The notes beneath the pieces were generated by a model. The model was not told the DNA's origin and searched no databases. It saw only the letters and a list, made by a program, of their open reading frames with translations. From NCBI GenBank assembly GCA_030141605.1, contig JAQGDQ010001355.1:1-44945 (forward strand): a DNA stretch of 44,945 nucleotides, in the 5' to 3' direction. Positions 1-11,185 of this stretch are shown here, in pieces. The position numbers were made by a program, and so were the translations under genes. Position 1 is the stretch's first letter. Each line of letters starts with the position of its first letter. This DNA is from Tubiluchus corallicola. Lineage: Eukaryota; Priapulida; Priapulimorpha; Priapulimorphida; Tubiluchidae.

Positions 1-83
1 GAATAGAATAGAATAGAATAGAATAGAATAGAATAGAATAGAATAGAATAGAATAGAATAGAATAGAATAGAATAGAATAGAA
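1..83. repeat. (GAATA)n microsatellite
   Basis: Perfect tandem GAATA pentamers from the first base of the window. The array probably continues outside it. Confidence 0.95.
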
Positions 84-139
84 CAAGCGTAGAAGACATA
101 TAAGCTACGTCAATGTGATTAATACAAAACAGAACTGCA

Positions 140-420
140 CGTAGTATAGAATAGAATAGAACAGAACAAACGATAATAGAACAGAACGGAATAGTACGAA
201 ACAGAACAGAAAAGATCGTAGAGCAACGGAACAGAACAGAAGGCAACAGAACAGAACATAACGCAATGGAACGGAACGGAACAGAACAGAAGGCAACAGA
301 ACAGATTGGAACGTAATGGAACGCAACGGAACAGAACAGTAATGGAACGCAACGGAACAGAACAGAACAGAAGAGATCGGATCGTAACGGAACGCAACGG
401 AACAGAACAGAACACAACAG
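140..420. repeat. Degenerate (GAACA/GGAAC)n pentamer array
   Basis: Imperfect pentamers related to GAACA and GGAAC, probably derived from the same satellite as the arrays at 1-83 and 1470-2145. Long Cys/Ser/Phe-rich open frames on the minus strand here come only from the repeat. Confidence 0.9.
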
Positions 421-1469
421 ACTAGAAATCTATTATTTAGTTGAATACGTAAAAACCTGTTATTTCTATTACACTCCAAGAGTAGCCAGAATTCACAGAA
501 AATGTTAGTTGATATTATAAATGAAAAAACGGAAGTAAAGCAGCGTATTGTGAAAATAACAACATAATCACAACATAACAATACAACAAATACAACATAA
601 TCACAATGCATCGTACTAAAATCGTTCACTGACTATAGGAAAAACTTTAGCAGGAAACAAAGATCTAGAAATACTAACAATTGTTTGTAAGCTAATTAAT
701 AAATATTTTCTAAACAGGAGGAAGGTATAGAATTTTGTATTTATAAAATTGGATTGTTAACTTTCTTATGAATTTTAGTGAGTTGAACGTGTATGTAAAG
801 TTGGGTTTATGACATACATCAGTTTTTCGTGTTGTTTGTTAATGTGCTACGTAACATCTTGTTCATACAATTGTTTTGACTGGTTCTTTGTAATTAATTA
901 ATGACAGCATAATTTTGCTAATGTACAGTACGTTCACACAATAAATTATAAATTGTAATAAAAAGTAATTTAGATGAATTGTCGAACACTTACCGTGCGT
1001 GCAAAACAGGCATCCAGAATTCACAAAATTCACAAACGCTGCTTGCACCACCTTGCCGGTACTAAGTACAGATCACTCAAACGGTCAACTAAGCGGGCCA
1101 ATGCCGAGGGGGAGGCCTTTATATTCCCTCTTCATCTGATCTTTATCTTCGTTCCACTTTAGACCGGCAACTCTGAAATTCTAGTAAATCAAAGGAGATT
1201 TGCAAAACCAGGAGAAAAAGAATTCATGGTACCAAGGACACACTCGTCTAGGATTGTGGATCTTGCAAAGTCGGTGAGGTATTAAGTTGGGATTGTTTTG
1301 TCTCGTTCCGATGACCATCAAAAACAGTTGGGTTCTCTCGAGTGTAGAACACGTGTTTTAATTAATGAATAATTTTCACGAATCGTTACAGATTCAGTCT
1401 AGAAAATGTTTATGATGGCCTATTAATGGCGTTATGTTTTGTAACTCTGCGTCTTTCATTTGCACATTG
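421..1469. other. Stretch between two pentamer arrays, no gene recognised
   Basis: Mostly AT-rich single-copy sequence with no recognisable coding exon. The only notable segment is about 990-1130. On the minus strand it reads as a TATAAA-containing box (about 1115-1125), then a GC-richer stretch, then a good splice donor (GTAAGT, GT at 993-992). This could be a promoter and short first exon of a minus-strand gene extending off the left edge, but no protein supports it. Confidence 0.3.
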
Positions 1470-2145
1470 AACGGAATGGAACGGAAGAGAACAGAACAGA
1501 ACAGAGAGAACAGATGGGAGCAGAACGAACCAGAACAAAACGGAACGGAACAGAACAGAACAGAGCAGAACACAGAGCAGAGCAGAACAGAAGAAAACAG
1601 AAAAGAACACAACAGTATAGAACACAACAGAACAGAAAAGATCGGAACGTAATGGAATGCAATGGAACGGAATAGAACAGGACAGGGGAGAACAGGAGAG
1701 GACAGGACAGGACAGAACAGAATAGAAGAGAACAGATAGGAACAGAACAAAACAGAACAGAACAGAACGGAATGGAACAGAGCAGAAAGGAACGGAACGG
1801 AATAGAACAGAACAGAACAGAGCAGAACACAGAGCAGAGCAGACCAGAACACAAGAAAACAGAACAGAACACAACAGAACAGAAAAGATCGGAACGTAAT
1901 GGAATGTAATGGAACGGAATAGAACAGGGAAAAGGAGAGGAGAGGACAGGACAGGACAGGACAGGACAGGACAGGACAGGACAGGACAGGACAGGACAGG
2001 ACAGGACAGGACAGGACAGGACAGAACAGAACAGAACAGAACAGAACAGAACAGAACAGAACAGAACAGAACAGAACAGAACAGAACTGAACAGAACAGA
2101 ACAGAACAGAACAGAACAGAACAGAACAGAACTAAACAGAACATA
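1470..2145. repeat. (AGAAC)n / (AGGAC)n pentanucleotide satellite
   Basis: About 675 bp of pentamers. The left part is degenerate and appears internally duplicated, with near-identical blocks around 1540-1680 and 1780-1925. Then comes a homogeneous AGGAC block (about 1937-2023), followed by a homogeneous AGAAC block to about 2145. The open frames in all six frames are repeat artefacts. Confidence 0.95.
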
Positions 2146-2244
2146 GTTTGCATAGTTATGTAAAACTCAAAAGAAAGGCGAAGAATCTCGTGTAGCTGAG
2201 CTTATTTTAATATTTGGGGAAAAATGTACAGGACGTTCAGCAAA

Positions 2245-2330
2245 GAAGTTGTGATAAGTGCCTCGTGTAATTAGCAAAATCAATTTAAATTCGTCATCGC
2301 TTCACGCTTGGGCGTTCCAATTTTGAGCGA
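2245..2330. repeat. Dispersed repeat, copy 1
   Basis: This segment, beginning TTGTGATAAGTGCCTCGTG and ending CTTCACGCTTGGGCG, recurs with substitutions at about 17797-17885 in the same orientation. It is probably one end of a short mobile element. Family unknown. Confidence 0.6.
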
Positions 2331-2356
2331 AAAATGACGTCATCCGGTTACTTTTC

Positions 2357-2945
2357 TGCAATGTATACTTTATGTATACATGTATACTTTATGTATGCTT
2401 TTTTGCACTGTATCTTTATGTATGCTTTTTTTGCAATGTATACTTTATGTATACATGTATACTTTATGTATGTTTTTTTGCAATGTATACTTTATGTATA
2501 CATGTATACTTTATGTAGGCTTTCTTGCAATGTATACTTTATGTATACATGTATACTTTATGTATGCTTTTTTGCAATGCATAATTTATGTATACATGTA
2601 TACTTTATGTAGGCTTTTTTGCAATGTATACTTTATGTATACATGTATACTTTATGTATGCTTTTTTGCAATGTATACTTTATGTATGCTTTTTGCAATG
2701 TATACTTTATGTATACTTTTTGCAATGTACACTTTATGTATACATGTATATTTTATGTATGCTTTTTGCAATGTATACTTTATGTATACATGTATGCTTT
2801 ATGTGTGCTTTTTTGCAACGTATACTTTCTGTATACATGTATACTTCATTTATACTTTTTTGCAATGTATAGTTTATGTATACATGCATACTTTATTTAT
2901 ACTTTTTTGCAATGTATACTTTATGTATAGTTTTCTGCAATGTAT
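2357..2945. repeat. 47-bp minisatellite, about 12 units
   Basis: The unit contains GCAATGTATACTTTATG, then ATACATG, then a second TATACTTTATG and a run of T. Some units lack the internal half. The Tyr/Met/Leu-rich open frames on the plus strand follow the repeat period and are not genes. Confidence 0.92.
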
Positions 2946-2949
2946 AAAC

Positions 2950-5520
2950 ACCTTCGAACCAGCTGCTTGAGCTGCTTCTGTTACTATTACCAACTATAGG
3001 CAATGTAATACATTATACAATGCATTATCGATACTATTTATTTTGCTTTTTGACGAATTTCATTGGTCTCCATGTAATAAAAACAATAATGGAAGACAAT
3101 AAAATTATAATAATGTCCAACTTGGTTTTAGAGAAAGTATTGCAACACGCTAGTGTCACGACGTTTTTATTGTGCATAGATATAGTTACAGTTATAGTCA
3201 TAAATATAGTTAAATGCTATATATACAAGTCAAGCTCACATTGCCAAAAATACCAGAACAATCAGCATGTAAGAAATACTTGTACAGAACCAGAGCACGT
3301 GAGAGTAGTACTGTTTGCTTCATGGCCCAGCACGGTGCGCTCCAGCAACGAGGTGTTTGGCTGTCGTGCGCATGCGGCCATGCGCAAATGTCTGAACACT
3401 AGTAGAGAAAGTATTGCGGCTCTCAAATTTGTTGTCAGTTGTCAAGAGCTTACCTGAATGGATCAAGCTTGAACTGCGACAATTTTAGGCTATTACTATG
3501 CAAAAAATATTTGTTTTTTGTTTAGGTTTTTATCAAGTTTATGTATAAACTTTCGTATGTCAGCTTGTTTAAAATTACAATAACAACATTAAAATTACAT
3601 ATATTTTTGTTTCGTTTTATACAGTATTAAAATGATATCTATACATTTCTGAAGCAGCATCACTAATAATTTAAATATTTAAGAATTAAATATTTCCGAT
3701 TTCAGATTTCAAATACTGAATATGAACTGGAAACCCACATACTATAGACGAACTTTTAACTTTGTCAGCATATCAAGGTGTTATACATTTCTTGGTAAAA
3801 TCTTTGTCAATATAACTATGTAGAAAAGAACAACATTATGCCCAAACTCGTAAGCCAATTAACTATAATTACTCACTCTCCAGACTGACTATTTGATTGA
3901 CTGACTAACTGACCGTATCGAAAGAAACAAGAATGTACGCAAACAAGCGAATGACTGAAAATGAACACATGCACACACGCATATACCGACTGATTGACTG
4001 TCTGACTCACTAACTAACTAACAATGTAATTAGCTATGATTTGGTCAGTTAGCTTTGGAGAGTTTGTTTTGGGATTTGGCAGTTTGGCAGTTTAGCGGGT
4101 TTGGTAATTTGGTGGAGTGGCAGGTTTGGTTGTAGAGCAGTGATGAGAGGGATTTAGAGGAAGTCCTTGTGAGGCTCCTGTAACCCCTTGCATTCGCGAG
4201 TGTTCCACTTGGCATGCTAGAACATTAGAAGTTTTCCAACATTTGGTGATCCTCTTATATGGAAAGTCTATCCATTTCTCAGTGTGCTGACGTATAATGT
4301 AGTCAAACTTTATATCTTTATAAGAAGTTTATAATGGTCTTTCCTTTAAGCAGCTCTTTAATCTTTAACACCGATTTTATTTAAGAGTTACTCCTGAAAC
4401 GCTTACTGTATATTTTATTTACTAATTATAGCAATGGTGATAAATAGCCTGAATATTTCATACAGCAATGGTATCCAGGGGCGTATTAAAAATAGGCTAA
4501 CTAGGCACAGCATAGGGCGCCACCATTTCAGGGGCGTTACAAAATGCAAAAAATCTTATTCTCCTCTGAAAATATGAATGATTTCAAATTCATATAAAGG
4601 GCGCATTTTATAACACACCACAGGCAGTTACTGAGCGCAGTTGAGCAGCCTAATTGCTTATTAGTTCTATGCAAATACGCGTAACCAATCAATAATGACC
4701 ACGTGGAAATTGGGTTAATGGTATTTCTAACACATCACAATTAATTGTTTATTCTTCTTATTACATAAAAAACCATAAATTCACAATAGAGATAAGCCGG
4801 ACAAAACTATCAGCTTAGGGCTTTGCATATACTTGATACGTCTCTGAGTGCACATTGGATAACTACTGCAGATTGACACAAGTATGTGATCAATGTGACG
4901 TGAATAGTCAAATCGAAAAATAGTGTAAAAGTTGCCTAGCACAGGGAGTTTACTGTGTATTATGGGAGCAGTCCTGCCTGCCTTTGTTGGTTGCTATAGG
5001 CTATCTCACTGAGATATTATACCCCTATACAAAAGTACTACAAAAAGTTCTTCATCTCACTAATAAGCAAAGAGCATAACTCAGCAAAGTTGGCAGTACG
5101 GTACGGTACGAAGAAATGAAGTAATTCGTACCTTGGAAAATCACCGTGCCGTCATTTCGTACCGTAGCAGCAAAATTGAATCTTACCATACTAGTACGAT
5201 AAAATATCGCACCGTAATTCCGTACCAAGTGCTTGTACGATCTGCGACAGGAGTGGCATAAAAATTAATTGTAGAACGATAAAGATAAAAAAAATTTCTA
5301 CATATTTATGAATGGTACACGGTAGAACTGCTGTTTGAACTGCCATTATTTCAGATTACAAAAACTACACAATGCAGGTATGCTCTATGTATGAATATAT
5401 ATATACTGTATATACAAAATTAGTCGGGGTGATAATGATTATATTAAGCATAAATGACATTAAAAACAGCAGTTTGATCTTACTGAGGTGTTTATGTAGT
5501 ATTTAACGTGTAATGCTTTG
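2950..5520. other. Gene-free stretch
   Basis: No exon recognised. It holds a degenerate GACT/TGAC-rich simple sequence near 3885-4020, a G/T-rich run near 4060-4140, and two NRF1-like GCGCATGCG/CATGCGC words near 3368-3387. Near 4497 a CAGGGGCG start resembles a decayed hAT terminus, but no matching end was found. A palindromic GTACGGTACG-rich segment lies near 5098-5230. Confidence 0.4.
5098..5230. repeat. Palindromic GGTACG-rich segment
   Basis: GGTACGAAGAAATGA on the left and TCATTTCGTACC on the right form an imperfect inverted repeat, with further GGTAC/GTACC words around it. It could be a short MITE or a fold-back simple repeat. Confidence 0.4.
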
Positions 5521-5545
5521 CCCATTGTACAGCGTATGTATTAGT

Positions 5546-5812
5546 GCAAATAAAACTGAAATAAATCGAGTTATTTATTCTGAAGATGAAAAGTTGCTGT
5601 TTTGCAAATAAAACTGAATTGAATTGAATTATTTATTCTGAAGATCTTGAACGGAAGTGGTGCTGACAAGCCACTGGCGTAGCAGTGTCTAGTTTTTTTC
5701 CTGGATTACTGCTGCGTTTACCTGTCTGAAGGTAGATTTCTTATATTTTAGAATTATGCCTGCCCAATGTCTACAATAGACGTGACGGGCGTATGATGAT
5801 GATGATGATGAC
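5546..5812 (+). mobile_element. LINE-like 3' end with (GAT)n tail, copy 1
   Basis: A block from GACAAGCCACT to a terminal GATGATGATGATG run recurs at 34070-34193, with matching TTTTAGAATT and CCAATGTCTA-like words. The shared body with a short microsatellite tail is typical of truncated non-LTR retrotransposon 3' ends. Just upstream, GCAAATAAAACTGAA...TTATTTATTCTGAAGAT is itself tandemly duplicated. No reverse-transcriptase coding remains. Confidence 0.5.
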
Positions 5813-6489
5813 GTACATTTTGAAATGTTCTTGTTTCAACATAATCTGCATAGTTTGAGATGTGTCGTCGATTACAACAAAATAGCTAGAAAATGCAGCT
5901 AAAACAGTGGCGCTACTTTGGATGCATGGGTCGCAGAGCGTCAAACCAGCGGGGGTCCCCCTTTCAATGACCAATCAAGCATTTTTAGCACCTATAATTC
6001 TTCGATTGTTGGGGCGTGGGATTGCTGTTGCACTAAGTAAGTGGTACAAAATTTCAAGACGAATTTTTTAAGCTTTATTAAGTGGAGTGTTTTTTGTGCT
6101 TTAAGTTATACTTATCGACTAAAAACCACGTGCTTTGGCATGGAGAAGAGCACTTTAACAGTGGTTTTTTGTACTCTAGAAGAACATAATTTGGCTGAAA
6201 CAAATAAATGTTTACAACGTTTTATAGACCTTCAGTTACTACTTGAAAGATTATTTAATCTACTTTTCTTTTCAGATAATATTCGAAAAAAACTTATTTG
6301 TATTTTTTCTGCATTTCATCGTGTTTCCTTTGCAGATAATGTTTGAAAAAACGGCTTTATATTTTTTCTCCATTTTATGGCATTTTAAGCGCATCTAAGA
6401 CTATTGGTTCGCAGTAAATCCTCCTCAGTTACCCAAGAGTAAAGTATTATTTTCCTTTTCGCTCCCTTACGAACCAGTTACCTCGTGTG

Positions 6490-7335
6490 AATCCCACGTA
6501 CATTACAGCATCCGGACAGGATCATTCGAAAGAGCATAAGCTGCAAGAAGTGACCGTTTCACGTAAGAATAATTCTGTATTTCAGCCTGTGGAACTTGAT
6601 AAAAAGTCGCAGCCACCCGGCCAACCAAACAAGGACCAATGACGCCACATAATCTGGCTGAGGAACAAAATACTGCATGAAAGATGCAATCGGCTCAGTA
6701 CGCTCTTCAAATTGGCTGACTTTGACCCGCTTCTTCCTTGAGAATACAGCAGCCCAAGAGTCAGAAACAAGCAGAAACTACCGGTGGAACAGCAGATGCA
6801 TAACGAGCAGCTTCACACTTAAAAACTCCCCATCTGCACTCTGGCTTGAATCAGCTGCAACATTACTTCTTGCCTGTTATCCTCAGGCAAGGCAGAGACA
6901 TTAGCCCAAATAGGAAGACCAACTGAATAGATGAAATTGATTCACCACCACACTGTCACCATCAACACCCTGTTCTTCATAACCACCTTGTGCTACAAAG
7001 TACTCTGACCCAGCATCAATTTCCGTCGCACAGAAACATCAGGTTTGTTCTGTACATTTGACAAACCAACACCACCCTCAGCAACACCACTCTTTGCTGC
7101 CTCGAGCTGAGACTCTACATTACTTCCCACGGGGTCCACTTCCACAGAAGAATCCACTTTTCCCAACCCGTGAACAGGTGTTAACTGACCTTGATAAACC
7201 AAAACTCGGTATACTAACTCTGCTTTCCCCCCTTGTACAGGACGCTTCTCACCATACTCCACCAATAAATCTTGCAACTGAGCCTTCTGAAATTCTTCAA
7301 CTCATCCAACGTTAACATACGAACAGACATTGTGA
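6490..7335 (-). pseudogene. SAP-domain / gag-like retroelement relic
   Basis: Read on the minus strand, an ATG near 7330 starts MSVRMLTLDELK. After one frameshift this continues as FQKAQLQDLLVEYG and then GGKAELVYRV, which fits a SAP motif (leucine-rich helix, turn, GKKAELVxRV helix). Further on (about 6490-6640), after more stops and frameshifts, comes VAATFYQVPQAEIQ followed by YVKRSLLAAYALSND. That resembles the capsid helix region of retrotransposon gag proteins (AxxxYxxL...dYxxLKxALLxxY). The order SAP then capsid suggests an LTR-retrotransposon gag. No LTRs or pol were seen. The family assignment is an inference from motifs. Confidence 0.5.
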
Positions 7336-7446
7336 AAACACCTTAAGTACACAGCACAGTGATAAAATCTGCTAAACCCTGCTCCGGAGGCAGAATCAAT
7401 CGTCCTTTCTCTAATGATAACGAAACATTACAATTGTTTTTTTCAG

Positions 7447-7583
7447 TGGGTGAGACCAGATCCTGATACAGCAATTAACATGGGACTAATTTCCTACTCT
7501 GTGACTAATGCCTCGCACGCCAACGACTTTTTAATATACATGAATAGCGATAATATCAGAATCTCTGTTAACGGCGACGATGG
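7447..7583 (+). CDS. Pentraxin-like exon, first recognisable
   Basis: Acceptor TTTTTTTCAG|TGG and donor GG|GTATGG bound this exon. It enters in phase 0 and leaves in phase 2. It encodes WVRPDPDTAIN...SYSVTNASHANDFLIYM...RISVNGDDG, matching the pentraxin segment from the Cys/Phe-Trp strand through the first calcium-site N-D pair. The exon is intact. Confidence 0.7.
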
Positions 7584-7629
7584 GTATGGAAATTCCTCAA
7601 GCTACGTAATGCGTAATGCGTAATGCGTA

Positions 7630-8140
7630 ATCCGTAACGCGTGACGCGTATTGACTGTTTACATGTGTCTGACGCTACACGTGTTAACAAAGTGCAACTC
7701 TTTCGGTCATTCTGGTCGCTATTCGTGAAAATTGCAAGCAATAATTTTTGGAAACCATGTCCCTGTCGAAATTTAACCGTGGTAGTTACAGCTGTGGCAT
7801 TAGCTTATTATTGTACTATTACACGAAAAAATTCAAAAGAAAGTACAAGTTTTGGGTGCACAACATTTTGTAGGTGAGAAAGGAATACGGCTTGTATCAT
7901 CATTTAGTGAAAAAGCTGCAGTTAGATGTACAAAACTTAACTACATGCTTCCTCCACCTCTCAAAAACTCAAATATAGGTCCTAAGGTCACTAGAAACTT
8001 GAAAACTTGAAAGTTAAGAAACTTGAAAACTTGCTATAATCATCTAGGCAATCGCGGTTTCCCGTCTGCGTATTGCTGCGTGATGCGTATCTGGACGATT
8101 GTGGTCACGTTCGAATGAATACGGATCACGCGTTACGCGC
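7630..8140 (+). mobile_element. Internally deleted PIF/Harbinger-like element
   Basis: It lies in the intron after the first pentraxin exon. The ends are imperfect inverted repeats: left CCGTAACGCGTGACGCGTATT, right (reverse complement) GCGTAACGCGTGATCCGTATT. Inside, about 7840-7960 reads in one frame as KFWVHNIL, a stop, VRKEYGLYHHLV and KKLQLDVQNL. This resembles the N-terminal RxxWVHp...R...GexxxLxxELRLD segment of HARBI1-type transposases. The coding part is broken by stops and ends before the catalytic region. CG-rich direct repeats (GCGTAAT) flank the left end. The exact target duplication is unclear. Confidence 0.55.
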
Positions 8141-8571
8141 ATGGAGTCGTAGCTTTATTCATTAAAAATTGTTCTTGTTCAAAAATTCGCAATGAACAGA
8201 TGATCATGTGTGACATCACCAACTCTTCTATCAGAAAAATGAAACGTACCACATAACTGCCAGTCTGGTCAACTTTCTACGCATTTTCTGGTCAACTTGG
8301 ACATTTTACACAATGAAGGATAAACGTGTAACAAGTGAAGGACAACATATCATTGATTTTTCAGTAATATGTTCGAGAGGCAATAATTCGTTGTTCTTCA
8401 ATTAAGTGAACAATAATATGTATAATTATGTACATGTATGATTATATGGGTATGTATATGTCTGATTATATGGTTATGTACATGTATTATTGAATATGCG
8501 GGATGGTTAGCCTCGCAAGGGTATGGTATGTTTTTTTCTGCTAATGCTTTGTGTGTGTGTTTTTATTGTAG

Positions 8572-8702
8572 CACCCCGTTTTCTCTTGCGTCAACAAACC
8601 CTGGTGACCTGCGTGATGGTGATTAGCATCATTTATGTGTTACTTATGATGGATCTACGGGAGACTGTAATATATATATATAGATGGAGTTAATCGAGGC
8701 AA
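8572..8702 (+). pseudogene. Pentraxin-like exon 2 with stop and frameshift
   Basis: A strong acceptor (TTTTTATTGTAG) gives the right phase to follow exon 1. The frame reads TPFSLASTNPGDLRDGD, then TAG, then HHLCVTYDGSTGDCNIYI. The stop sits exactly at the conserved Trp of the WHHxC motif (TGG to TAG, one transition). After NIYI the TA tract is two bases too long. Removing one TA unit would restore DGVNRG, which is the expected pentraxin continuation. The donor is AA|GTATTT. Confidence 0.68.
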
Positions 8703-9294
8703 GTATTTATAACTGGATTTCACTATTACTGAGGTATAAGAGCATTTATTACTGTAACCTGTCAATACTGAATTTATGCAGGCAGCAAGTTTTACAGTGG
8801 ATGTAGTCACCTCTCATATTTATCCTTAAGTTAATTTAACTTGGCCTGAGTTAAGTTAAATCTATATCTTTAGGTAGAATAATCACAGGCCGTATGACAG
8901 ATGGAAGCCTTTTTGTTAGTGGTCACCTATCCATTTACTTAACAGGCATTGCCTGTGCATTGCAGACATCATAGATCGACTTGTATATACAAGCACAGTA
9001 GCGGTTTAACTTGAGCTAGTTTTTCATTTGTATTTAACTAATATCATCCATATATAATGAATAACTATGCTTATTATATGGAATATAAATGGTTTCAAAT
9101 TTTGCTGGAAATGAATGGCAACTGTGACAATTACTTGACTTTAACTGACGACAACAAAAACAGACAAATCATTAGCATTTGTTTGTAGCACTACATTTAG
9201 CCAAACAAACATTTTACCCTTCGATTGTACAGATATGACCGAAATGAAAACATTTTTCGTCAAGAAACTACCTCGCCACGTCGGCGCTACTTCT

Positions 9295-9357
9295 ACTAGC
9301 AAAACCGACGAATTTACATACTAGCAAAACTGACGAATTTACATACTAGTAAAACTG
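9295..9357. repeat. 25-bp tandem repeat, 2.5 units
   Basis: The unit contains ACTAGCAAAACTGACG then AATTTACAT. It has two full copies and a partial one, inside the intron before pentraxin exon 3. Confidence 0.85.
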
Positions 9358-9854
9358 AGGTTCCAGATGCGACAGTTTCAGGTAGAGTGACGGCTGAACG
9401 GTTAGAGCACAAAAGAACGGGGGCATAAATGCAGGATATACCTGCTTCACTCCTACTGAAGGATATAGATAGACCATAATGAACGATTAGCATGACCATA
9501 CACTGGAATTGAATATACATATTCGAACTATACTATTTATATTTATATATCCATATACAATTATATAATTTACAACAACTAACCCTCACAGAAGCTGCTG
9601 AAAACTTAACCTTTCAAAAATCAGTTTAGTTTAAAATGTGTTTATTTAAAGGCGATCTACAACAGGCCTGCAGACTACATCAGTTACAAGTATTTCAATG
9701 TTAAATTTAGTCTAAAAACGACTAAAAATAAACAACCTAGCAGATTACAATAATTTGTGGTAAGGAAAAAACAGAATGTAGTGAAAACGTGTTTCATATG
9801 CTGCAAAGTGCATATAATGCTGTACGTTTATATCATTATAACAGAATCAGACAG

Positions 9855-10006
9855 CTTTGGCAGTGGAAATATACCGGGAGGCGGATCCTTGGTATTCGGT
9901 CAGGATCAGGATACTGTTGGGGGAACATTCGATGCTTCACAAAGCTATGTTGGCATGGTTTCTGATATCGTCATAACAACTGAAGTTCTAAGTGAAGCAG
10001 AAATAG
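9855..10006 (+). CDS. Pentraxin-like exon 3
   Basis: This exon encodes FGSGNIPGGGSLVFGQDQD, TVGGTFDASQSYVGMVSDIV and ITTEVLSEAEI, the most diagnostic pentraxin segment (calcium-binding QDQD and the FDASQSYVG strand). I chose the acceptor at GACAG|C because it accepts the phase 2 end of exon 2. An AG ten bases upstream would need phase 1. The donor is G|GTATGC. Confidence 0.75.
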
Positions 10007-10682
10007 GTATGCAGAGGAGGTACTTTGTAAAGGAACCTTTTTTAAATTCTTGTTACAAATTTCGAAGTGAAAAGAATCCAAAAGAATTTATAGTGCAAAT
10101 GTTTTAGCATATTGTTGCATTCTTTCAAATGGAAGACAGTTGTCTATGTGATTATGTATGCTTCTTGAAAATAGAATCGCAAAAATCAAAAAAAGGTGCT
10201 GGGACACCACCAAATTATACACAAGGGTGGTTGTTTCACTTGATAGGACTTCGTAACCATAAATTTGTTTGGTCTTTACACTGCATTTGACTGGCAGAAG
10301 AACTCGCACAACTGCTAACAACTTTCAGCTGCTCAACGTAAGTTAATTATTTGCGAAAAATGCTTCTAATAAAATCCTTTTAAGCATTATATGTAGTTAA
10401 AGTAGGACTGTTAAAGGCGATCAAATCTGCCAGTCAAATGACTTTTAGCCAGTGACATTTTAACCACTTATGGTTTAGCAGATGTCAGCGCGGTTAGATC
10501 CATTTTCTTTGTGTGTCATCAAAACCCAATTTTACTTCAATTCAATTTTGTTCGTCCAAATACCATTTCAGTACATAGGCAATATACATAGAAATACAAT
10601 TAAATGTTTAGAATATTTAGAAATATAAATTTGGCAAAATATAATAAAATTTTCTGCTAAAAGATGACACAAATGTTTGCAC

Positions 10683-10937
10683 AATGGCGCATTCAGACGT
10701 AGAGACTTCTCACAACTTGTTACGCAACTTCTCTCTGAGAGTAAACTTGTACGTGTGAACGAATTGGTAACTTCTCTTGCGACTTGTTACACGTGTGAAC
10801 GGCTTGGCAAATTCTCTCGCAAAAAGTACGACAAATTGCGAGATAAGATGCCAAGCCAATCTCACGTGCAACTTTGCGCTCAGTGAGAAGTTGCGCAACA
10901 AATTACGAGAGATGTCTCTACACCTGAACGCACCATT
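10683..10937. mobile_element. 255-bp palindromic MITE
   Basis: The left end AATGGCGCATTCAGACGTAG pairs with the right end, whose reverse complement is AATGGTGCGTTCAGGTGTAG. The inverted similarity continues inward through GAGAC...TCTC and TTGCGCAACTTCTC. It has no coding capacity. It lies in the last pentraxin intron. The GGTGCGTTCA terminus resembles PIF/Harbinger-type MITEs, but this is inference. Confidence 0.65.
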
Positions 10938-11185
10938 AGTCTGTTCTGTAGTATTATTATGCAAAAACTGGGACCAACATACAGATAATAGTAATAATGC
11001 CAATAAATGTAATTTATGTAAGTACAATAGTTTCCAGTGAGTGCTTCTAAACTTGCTAATACTTACAGTAGATTTTTGTTGTTTATTTCTTTTTTTCCTT
11101 TTTTATTTACACTTTGAATTTTTTTATTTTTTTAAATATGAATTTTAAATATGACTTCTTCTAAACGCCATTTTTGCATTTTCAG

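Noticed and set aside
105-2163. Long Cys/Ser/Phe/Leu-rich and Thr-Glu-Gln-Asn-rich open frames
   Set aside because: They follow the five-base repeat and exist in many frames on both strands. They are repeat artefacts.
2334-2970. Tyr/Met/Leu/Cys-rich open frames of up to 196 codons
   Set aside because: They are periodic with the 47-bp minisatellite. No independent coding signal.
3280-3470. GC-richer block with NRF1-like words as a promoter
   Set aside because: No convincing exon or TATA/initiator on either strand. Noted only in the region description.
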